Shown: piece by piece, positions 1 to 8,182 of the stretch | How positions within the stretch are numbered: position 1 is the first letter of the stretch | Layout: the number at the start of each line of letters is the position of its first letter | Source of the DNA: DASXMX01 sp036495445 | GTDB lineage: Bacteria > Planctomycetota > Phycisphaerae > Tepidisphaerales > Tepidisphaeraceae | DNA length: 17,159 bases | Reading direction: 5' to 3' | Assembly: GCA_036495445.1 (NCBI GenBank) | Contig: DASXMX010000264.1 | Location: 1-17,159, forward strand | The notes under the pieces: generated by a model | The model's input: the letters and a program-made list of their open reading frames with translations, nothing else | Database searches by the model: none | What the model was told of the DNA's origin: nothing | Translations under genes and position numbers: made by a program

Positions 1-288
1 TTTCACTTGCGAGATCCAGAAGAACTGCAGTTGCGGCGACACGACCGACTCCTCCATGGCGGCCAGGACTTGCCGATACCGCTTGGACCGCAATCGCGCC
101 ACGAGTTGCTCGTTGGTCTCCCACAGCTCGACGTAGACCACCCGGCTCGGGTCGTCGACCTCCTCCAGGACCCGGCAGTCGAGACACCCCGGCTCGACCC
201 GCGTCGGGCCGCTCAGCGCCCGCAGCGACCGCACCACCTGCTTGCGCTTGGCCCCCTCGACGGTGAGGCTCAACGCCGCGATGACCAT
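1..288 (-). CDS. ABM-domain (antibiotic biosynthesis monooxygenase-type) protein, C-terminus cut by window edge
   Basis: Reading leftward from ATG at 286-288, 96 codons stay open to the window edge, so no stop is seen. A GGAG sits 8 nt upstream of the ATG. The protein starts MVIAALSLTVEGAKRK and has the layout of the dimeric alpha+beta ABM fold: a first strand, a helix (VVRSLRALSG), a PGCLDCRVLEE strand, the VVYVELWETNEQL strand and helix, a second helix around YRQVLAAMEE, and a final strand LQFFWI. Family members are usually 95-110 residues, so only a few residues are probably missing. These small cofactor-free proteins include quinol monooxygenases and heme-degrading enzymes; the substrate cannot be read from sequence. 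It is divergent from the sigma-54 activator. The opposite-strand ORF over the same bases is Arg/His/Pro-rich and looks like a shadow. Confidence 0.75.
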   Translation of the reverse strand, partial: MVIAALSLTVEGAKRKQVVRSLRALSGPTRVEPGCLDCRVLEEVDDPSRVVYVELWETNEQLVARLRSKRYRQVLAAMEESVVSPQLQFFWISQVK

Positions 289-878
289 TTTCGGGTCTCC
301 GGTTCGAGCAAAGCCGGCGGCGCGCCTCAATCGCGGGGTCCGTCCCGGTCCCCGGGACGCGCCAGCTCGAACGCACCGATTCAAACGAAATGCCATCGCA
401 CCGGTAACAATTCCCAGTCGAATTCGTGGATTCCGACGCGTTATCCGCGCTCCGACCGGCCGTGACTCCGGGTCATCCCGCGCCGAACTCCACCCTGTTG
501 GGGAAACTCCGAGATCATGGATTGACCAAGCGCTCGATTGCGCAACCGATCGACCGTTGCCCGGCTCATTGGGCGGTATCGCGCTTCCCGAGTCAGGCCG
601 GGACCGAATTCTCCATTCTTACAAAAAATCCAAAAAACGATCGGCCGACTAAGTCGTTTGGGAATCAGACCTTGCTGCACCCCTACTCCGCAACCTGACG
701 CAACAATAAGCAAATTCCTGATCGCGAACGGCTCAGGCGTGGGATAATGCATTGTGTGGTGTGTTCCGCACGGGGCGTTGCTGCCGCGCCAGGGCGACGA
801 CGACGCCGGGTATTCCATCGGACGGTCATCGAACCTCCATTCGATCCCCCTCCGTAATGGCGAGATGTGAGGCATGTA
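289..878. other. Divergent intergenic region without a convincing gene
   Basis: About 590 bases lie between the ABM gene (-) and the sigma-54 activator (+). Several ORFs of 70-145 codons cross it on both strands, but their products are Arg/Pro/Ser-rich, match no family I know and have no supporting ribosome sites. The region holds a GC hairpin (342-358), two A6 tracts 9 bp apart (623-628 and 632-637) beside a short dyad with arms AAACGA and TCGTTT, and a GATAAT at 743-748 that could be a -10 box but lacks a good -35. Promoters for both flanking genes must lie here, but none can be fixed with confidence. Confidence 0.5.
342..358. repeat. GC-rich inverted repeat upstream of the ABM gene
   Basis: GTCCCGG (342-348) and CCGGGAC (352-358) are perfect complements around a 3-nt loop. 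The hairpin lies 53 bp upstream of the ABM start, within its likely leader or promoter. No T-tract follows on either strand, so it is not a classical terminator. Its role is unknown. Confidence 0.4.
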
Positions 879-2609
879 ATGCGGGATTCAGGAGAAACGG
901 TCCTGGACGAGCGGCCCTCCGTTCCTCGGGACAAATCGAGGCATGGCCGGGCGCCAGTCGAAACGGAGAAGCCCTGGTTCACCGACCGGGAGCGAACCAC
1001 CCCATGTTCGGCCGAAGTGGGGGAGCACGAACCGCTCGCGGTACGGGAGGAACCCGAAGGATCTCCGTTTGACATAGTGTTGGCCGACCTCGTCCACCGC
1101 TTCGCGACGGCTTCGGCCGAGCCGACCGACGCCGCGATTGGCGAGGCTCAGGTCCGGATCTGTCAAGCGCTGAACTTCGATTGCTGCGCGCTGCTGCGGA
1201 TTGTCGAGCGCGGCGCCGAGCCGGTGGAAACGTTCACGTGGACCCATCCGGAGCTGGAGGCCGACTTCCCGTTTTCGCCTAACGGCGCGTTGCATCGGGC
1301 GATGAGCGACGTGGTGGCCGGGCAAACGGTCCGCGTGCCGGAGACGGCCGGCTTGTCCGATGAAACGCAGGCAGCGCTGTCCGATCCGGCAGGTCCGCGA
1401 ACCCGGTCCGTCCTGATGTTCCCGCTGTCGGTCGGTGGAGCGGTGCTGGGCGCGATGGCGTTCGGCACGATGCGAGGCGAGGCGCAATGGACCGCGTCGG
1501 TCGAGGCCCGGCTTCGCACGGCCGCAGACATCTTTGCCGACCTGCTGGCCCGCGCCCGCGGCGAACAGGACATCCGCCAGCTCCAAGCAGAAGTCCAGCG
1601 CCTCCGTGACCAACTCCAGGCGAACGGGCTGCAGGCCCGTGAGCAGATCAAGATCGATCGACAGTACGATCACATCGTCGGCAAGAGCGCCGCGATCACC
1701 CGGGTGATCGAGCAGGTCGAGCAGGTCGCCAGCACCGAGTCGATCGTCCTCCTCACCGGGGAAACCGGCACCGGCAAGGAGCTGATCGCCGAATTGGTCC
1801 ACGACCTGAGCCCGCGGCGAGGCAGGCCGATTGTGAAGGTGAACTGCGCCGCCCTCCCGCCGAGCCTCGTCGAGAGCGAGCTGTTCGGCCGCGAGCGCGG
1901 CGCCTATACCGGCGCGCTCACCCGCGAGATCGGCCGCTTCGAGCTGGCCAACCATTCCACCATCTTTTTGGACGAGCTGGGCGAACTGCCGCTGGAGCTC
2001 CAAGCCAAGTTGCTGCGGGTCCTGCAGAAGGGCGAGTTCGAGCGCGTCGGCAGCCCTAAAACCATCCGCGTGAACGTCCGCGTGATCGCGGCGACCAACC
2101 GTGACTTGAAGCGCTGCGTCGCCGAGGGACGCTTCCGCGAGGACCTGTACTATCGGCTGAACGTCTTCCCGATCGAAATCCCCCCGCTGCGGGAGCGGCC
2201 GGAGGACATCCCGATGCTGGCCTGGGCGTTCGCCGGTGAATTCGGGAATGCCATGGGCAAGGTGATCGAGGCGATCCCGCAGGCAAGCATGGACGCCTTG
2301 CAGCGGTACGCGTGGCCCGGGAACGTCCGCGAGCTGCGGAACGTGATCGAACGGGCCATGATCGTGACGACCGGCGGGACGCTGCGGGTCGAGATTCCCA
2401 AGTCCCCGTTCGCCAGGCCTGACAAGACCGGCCCGCTGAACCTGCGGGACCTGGAGCGGCAACACATCCTGGAGGTCATGCGGCAGACGCGCTGGCGTGT
2501 CCGCGGCCCCGGCGGCGCCGCCGAACTGCTGGGCCTCAAGCCCACGACGCTCGAAGCCCGCATGGCCAAGCTCGGCATCAGCCGCACGCCCGCCGACGGC
2601 GGCGCGTGA
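879..2609 (+). CDS. Sigma-54-dependent transcriptional activator (GAF, AAA+, Fis-type HTH)
   Basis: This enhancer-binding protein would use ATP hydrolysis to open promoters held by sigma-54 RNA polymerase. Numbering here is from an in-frame GTG at 867. An N-terminal GAF-type sensor spans about 68-230, followed by a short coiled coil (about 232-262). The AAA+ domain (about 268-505) has Walker A GETGTGKE (298-305), Walker B IFLDE (366-370), the sigma-54 contact loop GAYTGA (345-350, with Tyr replacing the usual Phe), FREDLYYRL (423-431) and WPGNVREL (483-490). A Fis-type helix-turn-helix lies at about 528-573. Organisation resembles FhlA/NorR-type regulators. No receiver domain is present, so the signal is probably a ligand sensed by GAF. 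I prefer ATG 879 because GAGG lies 6 nt upstream; GTG 867 has only a weak site. The first 60 or so residues match nothing I know. Confidence 0.93.
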   Translation: MRDSGETVLDERPSVPRDKSRHGRAPVETEKPWFTDRERTTPCSAEVGEHEPLAVREEPEGSPFDIVLADLVHRFATASAEPTDAAIGEAQVRICQALNFDCCALLRIVERGAEPVETFTWTHPELEADFPFSPNGALHRAMSDVVAGQTVRVPETAGLSDETQAALSDPAGPRTRSVLMFPLSVGGAVLGAMAFGTMRGEAQWTASVEARLRTAADIFADLLARARGEQDIRQLQAEVQRLRDQLQANGLQAREQIKIDRQYDHIVGKSAAITRVIEQVEQVASTESIVLLTGETGTGKELIAELVHDLSPRRGRPIVKVNCAALPPSLVESELFGRERGAYTGALTREIGRFELANHSTIFLDELGELPLELQAKLLRVLQKGEFERVGSPKTIRVNVRVIAATNRDLKRCVAEGRFREDLYYRLNVFPIEIPPLRERPEDIPMLAWAFAGEFGNAMGKVIEAIPQASMDALQRYAWPGNVRELRNVIERAMIVTTGGTLRVEIPKSPFARPDKTGPLNLRDLERQHILEVMRQTRWRVRGPGGAAELLGLKPTTLEARMAKLGISRTPADGGA

Positions 2610-2711
2610 GAGTCGGATTGAGCGAAGAGCCATCGGCGCCGACGCGTGCGGCTTCGCGAACAAAGGGCCGATCGCCGTCGTCCCCGCCACACGCAAGCGG
2701 CCGAGAGCCAC

Positions 2712-2731
2712 TGGCAGCACTTGGCAGCACT
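2712..2731. repeat. Tandem direct repeat of TGGCAGCACT (2 copies)
   Basis: Two perfect back-to-back copies of a 10-bp unit lie between the sigma-54 activator and the beta-barrel gene, 137 bp before the latter's ATG. One helical turn per unit would suit a DNA-binding protein. The sequence resembles half of a sigma-54 promoter, but the GG to GC spacing is 9 rather than 10, so I do not call it a promoter. Confidence 0.4.
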
Positions 2732-2867
2732 TCAAGAAAAGCTAGACGCAAACCAACCGCAGACAGTATCTTGCTTGAGTCAAGGGATCCCCATTTGCGC
2801 CCCTCGATCTTTGGGATGCGCTGAAGCCGGGGTAGCGGTGATCCCCGCAGATCGGAAGGAGCTTTCA

Positions 2868-3509
2868 ATGAAGTGCCGTGCCCTTCTCGTGCTCGCCCTG
2901 CTCCTGCTGGCCGTCACCGCGGCCCGGGGGCAGGAGGCCGCCTGGACGTTCTCCGCGGGCTACTCCAACATCCAGTTCAACGAGCATACCAACGGCACGT
3001 TCTACACCCGCGACGGGCCCTACTTCGATTTCGACTTCCTGTTCCGCATCCCCGAGTCGAAGGTCCCCCTGCTGGTGGGCGGCGGGTTTGGCGCGTCGGG
3101 TTACTTTGACAGCCGGGACGTGACGTTCCCCGCCTTCAGCGGGTTCGCCAGCACCACGCTCTACTCCGACGTCAGCCTCTTTTCGTTCGAAGCGCGGGCG
3201 GCAATGCCGATCTCGTTCGGCCGCGGGCCGCGCGGGTTCTTCATCATGCCCAAGATCGGGATGGGACTGCTGGTCAGCAACTACGCGATCGACACGGTTC
3301 AGGTCACGCCGACGGTCACGATCCTCAACACCCGTTATTTCACCGGCGCCGCGTTTGACATCCGCCCCACGATCCAGGCCGGGTATTCCTGGGGGCCGGG
3401 ATCGGCGGGGATCGAAGCGTCCTACATGATCGCCTGGGGCGATTTCGGCGACCTCGGGTCTCAAGCCCAGGAAGTCCGCATCGGCGCGTTCTTCCGGTTC
3501 AGGTTCTAG
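2868..3509 (+). CDS. Small secreted outer-membrane beta-barrel protein
   Basis: The 213-residue product begins with a clear signal peptide: MKC, then a hydrophobic Leu/Ala core at about 5-18, then ARGQ-EA, with cleavage likely near residues 20-24. The rest is a run of alternating hydrophobic and polar residues rich in Gly, Phe and Tyr, with many turns, ending FFRFRF. A terminal Phe after amphipathic strands is the usual signal for insertion by the BAM machinery. It resembles the generic outer-membrane beta-barrel (OmpW/OmpA-barrel-like) families, but no specific family can be named. I chose ATG 2868, not the longer frame from 2646, because GGAAGGAG lies 5 nt upstream and the signal peptide starts there. 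A 5-bp GC hairpin (2828-2832 with 2843-2847) lies just ahead of the ribosome site. The gene converges on glgP with a 15-bp gap. Confidence 0.75.
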   Translation: MKCRALLVLALLLLAVTAARGQEAAWTFSAGYSNIQFNEHTNGTFYTRDGPYFDFDFLFRIPESKVPLLVGGGFGASGYFDSRDVTFPAFSGFASTTLYSDVSLFSFEARAAMPISFGRGPRGFFIMPKIGMGLLVSNYAIDTVQVTPTVTILNTRYFTGAAFDIRPTIQAGYSWGPGSAGIEASYMIAWGDFGDLGSQAQEVRIGAFFRFRF

Positions 3510-3524
3510 CCACCCTGTTCAGAT

Positions 3525-6077
3525 TCACGGCGCGACGGGGCATGCGTTGGCATGCCAGATCTCAGCCGCGTACTGGGCGATGGTGCGATCGCTGGAAAAC
3601 CGCCCGGAGCTGGCCACGTTGAGGATGGCCTTCCTCGCCCATTCGTCGGGTTTGGCGTACAACGCGGTGAGGGCCTCGTCGGCGTCCAAGTACGCCTGAA
3701 GATCGGCCAGGTGCATGTAGTGGTCGCCTCCGTCGAGGAGGGCGGCACGAAGCGGCTCGAAGACGCCGGGTTCGTAGCGGCTGAAGTAGTTGGAGAAGAT
3801 CAGGTCGAGCGCCGCACGCGTCTCGGGCTGGTTGTTGTAATGCCACCAGGGGCTGTACCAGCCGCGACTGTCGGCGACTTGTTGGGCGGTGAGCCCGAAG
3901 AGGAAAAAGTTCTCCTCGCCGGCTTCCTGGGCCATTTCGATGGTCGCGCCGTCGCGCGTGCCGATCGTCAGCGCGCCGTTCATCATGAATTTCATGTTGC
4001 TGGTGCCGCTGGCCTCGTAGCCGGCGGTGGAGATCTGGTTCGAGACCTCCGCCGCGGGGATCAGCTGCTCGGCGAGCGTGACCCGGTAGTCGGGCAGGAA
4101 GAGAACTTTGATCCGTCCGCTGACCGCCGGGTCTCCGTCGATCGTGCCGGCGAGGTTGTTGATGAACTTGATGATGACTTTCGCCAGGTGATAGGCCGGC
4201 GCGGCCTTTCCGGCGAAGAGGAATGTTCGCGGCGGCATGTCGAGCTTCGGGTCCTCGCGGAGGCGCTGATAGAGGATCACGATCCGCAGGGCGTTGAGGA
4301 GTTGTCGCTTGTATTCGTGGATGCGCTTGACCTGGCAATCGAAGATCGTGGCCGGATCGACGCTCAATCCGCAGGTCGCTTTCAGCCACTGGACAAAATC
4401 GCGTTTGGCGGCGTGCTTGGCCTTGAGGAAGCCGTCGCGAAAGGCCTTGTCGTCGGCGAGCGGTTTGAGCCTGGCAAGCTGGCTTAGGTCGGTGATCCAT
4501 CCCTCGCCGATCGCTTCGGTGATCAGGGACGCGAGCGCCGGGTTGCAGAGATGGAGCCATCGCCGCGGCGTCACGCCGTTGGTCTTGTTATTGAACCGCT
4601 CGGGAAACATCTCGGCAAAGTCCCTCACCGTTGTCGTTCGCAGCAGTTCGGTATGGATTGCGGCGACGCCATTTGTGCTGTGCGAGCCGACGATCGCAAG
4701 GCTTGCCATCCGCATGTTGCGCCGGGGCCCCTCCTCCTCGACCAGGCTCATTCGCTCGACGCGACCGGTGTCGCCCGGGTATCGCGCGAGGACGTCATCG
4801 AGCAGGCGGCGGTTGATCTCGTAGGCGATTTCGAGGTGGCGGGGCAGCAGCGTTTGGAACCACTCGATCGGCCACTTCTCCAGGGCCTCGGGAAGCAGCG
4901 TGTGATTCGTGTAGGCGAGGGTCGCCCGCGTCAGGTCCCAGGCGGCATCCCAAGCCAGCCGGGCGTCGTCGAGCAGGATCCGCATCAGTTCGAGGACGGC
5001 CATCGAAGGGTGCGTGTCGTTGAGCTGGATGGCGGCCTTCTGCGGCAGCGCGCTCCAGTCGGTGTTGTCCCGGCGGAACCGCCGCACGAGGTCCGCAAGC
5101 GAGCAGGCGACCAGGAAGTATTCCTGCACGAAGCGGAGGGCTTTGCCCATGGCGGTCGAATCATCGGGATACAGGACGCGGGTGATCGACTCGGCGGCAA
5201 GCGTTTCGGCCAGCGCGCCGACGAAATCGCCGCTGCTGAATCGCTGAAAATCGAAATAGTCGGGCGCGGCAGCGGCCCACAGCCGCAGGGTGTTGATCGT
5301 CCGGCCGCCATACCCGACGGCCGGCCGGTCAAATGGCATCCCGATCAGGCTTGAGGGTTGGCCCGGACGCGCGCGAAGCACACCGCCGTGCAGTTCGAAC
5401 GACGCGTTCAGCTTGATTTCCACCGCGTCGCGGTGGCGGACGACTTCCCACGGATCGGCGCACCGCAGCCAGTTGTCCGGCTGCTCCTGTTGCCAGCCGT
5501 TTTGGATTGTCTGCTTGAAGATGCCATATTCGTATCGAAGCCCGTAGCCTATTCCCGGAAGCTGCATCGTGGCCATTGAATCCAGAAAGCAGGCGGCCAG
5601 CCGCCCCAACCCGCCGTTGCCCAGGCCGGCGTCCGGCTCCTCCTCCAGGATTTCGATCAGATCGAGTTTCCTGGAGCCGGCGGCGTGCCTGGCGATCGCA
5701 TCGAGCTGCAGGTTGGTGACGTTGTTCGCCAGCGAACGACCGATCAGGAATTCCATCGAGAGGTAGTAGATCCGCTTGGGATTCAGCCGGTCGTATGTTT
5801 CTTCCGTGAGGACCCACCGTTGTGACAGGACGTCGCGGACGGATCCCGCGAAGGCCTCGAACATCTGGCGGGGACCGGCGCTTTGGATCGGCACCACCGA
5901 GTCGAACAGCAAGTGGCGGTCGTAGAGCGCGGTGTCGGTTCCGGCGAACGGGATCCCGAGGCACCCGTAACGCGCGAGCAGTTCGGATACCTTCTTTGCG
6001 TCGGCCGGTGGCGAGGCCGCGATGCCCGTGGTTTCCGCGAGCGGTTGGGTCCGCGCAGGCGGTTTTGCCATGTTCAT
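3525..6077 (-). CDS. glgP: Glycogen (alpha-glucan) phosphorylase
   Basis: This GT35 enzyme releases glucose-1-phosphate from the non-reducing ends of glycogen, using pyridoxal phosphate. The 850-residue product is of normal length for the family. Conserved blocks are YYLSMEFLIGR (104-114), GLGNGGLGRLAACFLDS (151-167), QLNDTHP (351-357), NNKTNGVTPRRWL (496-508), IHEYKRQLLN (586-595) and EASGTSNMKF (688-697), in which K696 is the expected PLP-binding lysine, followed by NGALTIGTRDGA. It is last in the xfp-glgX-glgP operon. Its ATG (6075-6077) overlaps the glgX stop as ATGA, which implies translational coupling, and AAGGA lies 7 nt upstream. The frame stays open a further 149 codons upstream, but that part lies inside glgX and is not phosphorylase-like. 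All catalytic blocks are intact. Confidence 0.97.
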   Translation of the reverse strand: MNMAKPPARTQPLAETTGIAASPPADAKKVSELLARYGCLGIPFAGTDTALYDRHLLFDSVVPIQSAGPRQMFEAFAGSVRDVLSQRWVLTEETYDRLNPKRIYYLSMEFLIGRSLANNVTNLQLDAIARHAAGSRKLDLIEILEEEPDAGLGNGGLGRLAACFLDSMATMQLPGIGYGLRYEYGIFKQTIQNGWQQEQPDNWLRCADPWEVVRHRDAVEIKLNASFELHGGVLRARPGQPSSLIGMPFDRPAVGYGGRTINTLRLWAAAAPDYFDFQRFSSGDFVGALAETLAAESITRVLYPDDSTAMGKALRFVQEYFLVACSLADLVRRFRRDNTDWSALPQKAAIQLNDTHPSMAVLELMRILLDDARLAWDAAWDLTRATLAYTNHTLLPEALEKWPIEWFQTLLPRHLEIAYEINRRLLDDVLARYPGDTGRVERMSLVEEEGPRRNMRMASLAIVGSHSTNGVAAIHTELLRTTTVRDFAEMFPERFNNKTNGVTPRRWLHLCNPALASLITEAIGEGWITDLSQLARLKPLADDKAFRDGFLKAKHAAKRDFVQWLKATCGLSVDPATIFDCQVKRIHEYKRQLLNALRIVILYQRLREDPKLDMPPRTFLFAGKAAPAYHLAKVIIKFINNLAGTIDGDPAVSGRIKVLFLPDYRVTLAEQLIPAAEVSNQISTAGYEASGTSNMKFMMNGALTIGTRDGATIEMAQEAGEENFFLFGLTAQQVADSRGWYSPWWHYNNQPETRAALDLIFSNYFSRYEPGVFEPLRAALLDGGDHYMHLADLQAYLDADEALTALYAKPDEWARKAILNVASSGRFSSDRTIAQYAAEIWHANACPVAP
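3539..3556. terminator. Perfect hairpin at the convergent ends of the barrel gene and glgP
   Basis: GGCATGC (3539-3545), loop GTTG, GCATGCC (3550-3556) gives a 7-bp perfect stem. It starts 30 bp after the barrel stop and lies within the last codons of glgP. It could act as a bidirectional terminator for the convergent transcripts, but no T-tract follows on either strand, so any termination would be non-canonical or factor-assisted. Confidence 0.35.
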
Positions 6078-8155
6078 GAGCAGGTCCTTTCGAGTGGGGC
6101 GATCAGGACGACGACCGACCGCGATTCGGCATGGTAGCGGTCGGCCGAGAGCGGCGTGGCATCCCGCCAGTCCTCGATGTCGTGCGGACTGTCCAGGGCC
6201 GTGTCGATCCATCGACGCCATATGAGCGGGCGGCCGCCGAAGCTCGGTTCGAGTTTGAAATCGAGGTGTTCCCAGTACGCGTTGAGGATCAGGTGAACGA
6301 GCAGGTCCTCGCCCTTCAGCTCGGCCCGCAAGGCAATACTGTGCGACGATTCGCTCCAATCCGGCTGGAAAAGCTCCACGCCATGCCAGGCCTTGTTCGC
6401 CTGCTGAATCAACTGATTGAGCGTCAGACGCGCGCGTTCGTGCTCGACGTTGCGGAGCACCCGGCGGGCGTTGAGCAGCGACACAAACCGATGCAGGTCG
6501 GCGTGAGCGCGAACCAGGCCCCAATCGAACCAGGTGCAGGGGTCGTCGTGGCAGTAGTCGTTATTGTTGCCGCGCTGGGTGCGGCGGACTTCGTCGCCCA
6601 TGAGAAGCATGGGCAATCCGACGGAAAGCAGGGTCACCGCAAAGAAGTTCTTGCACTGGCGGCTGCGAAGTTTCTCGATGGCGGGATCGTCGGTCGGGCC
6701 CTCAACGCCACAGTTCCAGCTCCGGTTGTCGTTGGAGCCGTCTCGGTTGTCCTCGCCGTTGGCCTGGTTGTGTTTCTCGTTGTACGAGACGAGATCGTTG
6801 AGCGTCAAGCCGTCATGGCAGGTCACGAAATTGACGCTCTGCTCCGGCTCGCGATTCTCGTGGGTGAAAATGTCGGGACTGCCGACGAGGCGATCGGCAA
6901 AGCGGCGCAGCGCCCCGTTCTCGCCACGAAGGAAGCTGCGGGTGTCGTCGCGGAACCGGCCGTTCCACTCCTTCCAGCGATCCCCCGCGAACGAGCCAAC
7001 CTGGTACAGTCCCGCGGCATCCCAGGCCTCCGCAATCAGCTTCGTGCCCGCCAGCACGGGGTCCGAGTCGAGGTCCCACAGAACGGGCGGGTTCGGCAGC
7101 ACATGGCCCGAGGCGTCTCGCGAAAGGATCGACGCGAGGTCGAAGCGGAAGCCGTCGACGTGCATCTGCTCGACCCAGTAGTGGATGCTGTCGACGATCA
7201 TGCGGCGGACGACCGGGTCGTTGGCGTTCAGCGTATTTCCAGTTCCGGTGTAGTCGGCGTAGCACGAGCGGTCGCGCTGGAGGATGTAGTAGGTTGCATT
7301 ATCCAGCCCGCGGAAGCAGAACGTCGGCCCGTCCGCGTCGCCTTCGGCGGTGTGGTTGAAGACGACGTCGAGGATGACCTCGATGCCGGCCCGATGGAGG
7401 GCTTTGACCATGTTGCGGAACTCGTCCGCCGCCCCGCACGGGTCCGGGCGCGAGCTGTAGGCCTGGTGCGGCGAGAAAAAGGAGACGGGCTGATATCCCC
7501 AATAATTGACCAGGCCCGGCGGGCAGGCTTGTGCATCAAACTGAAAGACGGGCAGCAGCTCGACGGCGGTGATGCCAAGCTGCCGGAGGTACGGGATTTT
7601 TTCGATCAGGCCGGCAAAGGTGCCGCGCCTTGCCTCGGGGACGCCCGAACTGTCGTGCCGGGTAAAGCCGCGAACGTGCATTTCGTATATGACCGTCCGG
7701 GCCGAAGGACGTTGAAGCGGTGCATCGCCTTCCCAGTTGTAGGCATCCGGGTTGGTCACCACGCTCTTCATCGCCAGGGCGGCGTTGTCGCCGGGGCGGG
7801 CGCCGGCGAGCCGATCGTAGTTCTTCGGGACGACAACGCCGCGACCATACGGATCGAGCAGCAGTTTGGTCGGATCAAAGCGCAAGCCGTTGGGAGGGTC
7901 GAACGGGCCCTGTGCCCGGTACCCGTAGAGTTGGCCGACCGTCACGCCCGGAACGAATTGGTGCCAGTAGTGGTGCGTCCGGTCCGACTGGGGATTAAAG
8001 CGGGCGACTCGCGACGGGAGGGCGTCTTCCTCCCGGTCGAACAGGAGCAGCTCCATCCCGGTCGCGGTGCGCGAACACACGCTGAAGTTGACCCCGCCGT
8101 CACGAATCGCGGCGCCCAGCGGCGCGCAGCCAATGGCGCCCGATCGCTGATTCAT
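6074..8155 (-). CDS. glgX: Glycogen debranching enzyme (GH13 isoamylase type)
   Basis: This enzyme hydrolyses alpha-1,6 branches left on phosphorylase-limit glycogen. The 693 residues fit the GlgX/TreX group. An N-terminal CBM48-like beta domain occupies roughly 1-110 (VNFSVCSRTATGMELLLFD, YGYRAQGPFDP), followed by the GH13 barrel. The four GH13 regions are visible: DVVFNH (263-268), GFRFDLAS (335-342, nucleophile D339), LIAEAWD (373-379, acid/base E376) and TCHDG (445-449, third carboxylate D448). The C-terminal beta domain begins around 590. ATG 8153-8155 is preceded by GGAGAA 5 nt away and lies 27 bases after the xfp stop. The long opposite-strand frame over nearly the same span is a composition-driven shadow. 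The gene is intact. Confidence 0.96.
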   Translation of the reverse strand: MNQRSGAIGCAPLGAAIRDGGVNFSVCSRTATGMELLLFDREEDALPSRVARFNPQSDRTHHYWHQFVPGVTVGQLYGYRAQGPFDPPNGLRFDPTKLLLDPYGRGVVVPKNYDRLAGARPGDNAALAMKSVVTNPDAYNWEGDAPLQRPSARTVIYEMHVRGFTRHDSSGVPEARRGTFAGLIEKIPYLRQLGITAVELLPVFQFDAQACPPGLVNYWGYQPVSFFSPHQAYSSRPDPCGAADEFRNMVKALHRAGIEVILDVVFNHTAEGDADGPTFCFRGLDNATYYILQRDRSCYADYTGTGNTLNANDPVVRRMIVDSIHYWVEQMHVDGFRFDLASILSRDASGHVLPNPPVLWDLDSDPVLAGTKLIAEAWDAAGLYQVGSFAGDRWKEWNGRFRDDTRSFLRGENGALRRFADRLVGSPDIFTHENREPEQSVNFVTCHDGLTLNDLVSYNEKHNQANGEDNRDGSNDNRSWNCGVEGPTDDPAIEKLRSRQCKNFFAVTLLSVGLPMLLMGDEVRRTQRGNNNDYCHDDPCTWFDWGLVRAHADLHRFVSLLNARRVLRNVEHERARLTLNQLIQQANKAWHGVELFQPDWSESSHSIALRAELKGEDLLVHLILNAYWEHLDFKLEPSFGGRPLIWRRWIDTALDSPHDIEDWRDATPLSADRYHAESRSVVVLIAPLERTCS

Positions 8156-8182
8156 GGCGGTTCTCCATGGGCGGGCTGCTGA

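Noticed and set aside
441..875. 144-codon minus-strand frame in the left intergenic region
   Set aside because: No ribosome site, no domain, and it overlaps the activator's own start region.
2712..2725. Second sigma-54 promoter before the barrel gene
   Set aside because: GG to GC spacing is 9, not 10, and it lies over 130 bp from the start codon.
888..2735. 615-codon open frame on the minus strand opposite the sigma-54 activator
   Set aside because: The plus strand encodes an unmistakable activator; the minus product has no domain and is an effect of high GC.
6078..6524. 149-codon N-terminal extension of GlgP
   Set aside because: It lies wholly inside glgX, is not phosphorylase-like, and a good start with a ribosome site lies at 6077.
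6131..8182. 683-codon open frame on the plus strand opposite glgX
   Set aside because: All GH13 catalytic motifs are on the minus strand; the plus product has no recognisable family.
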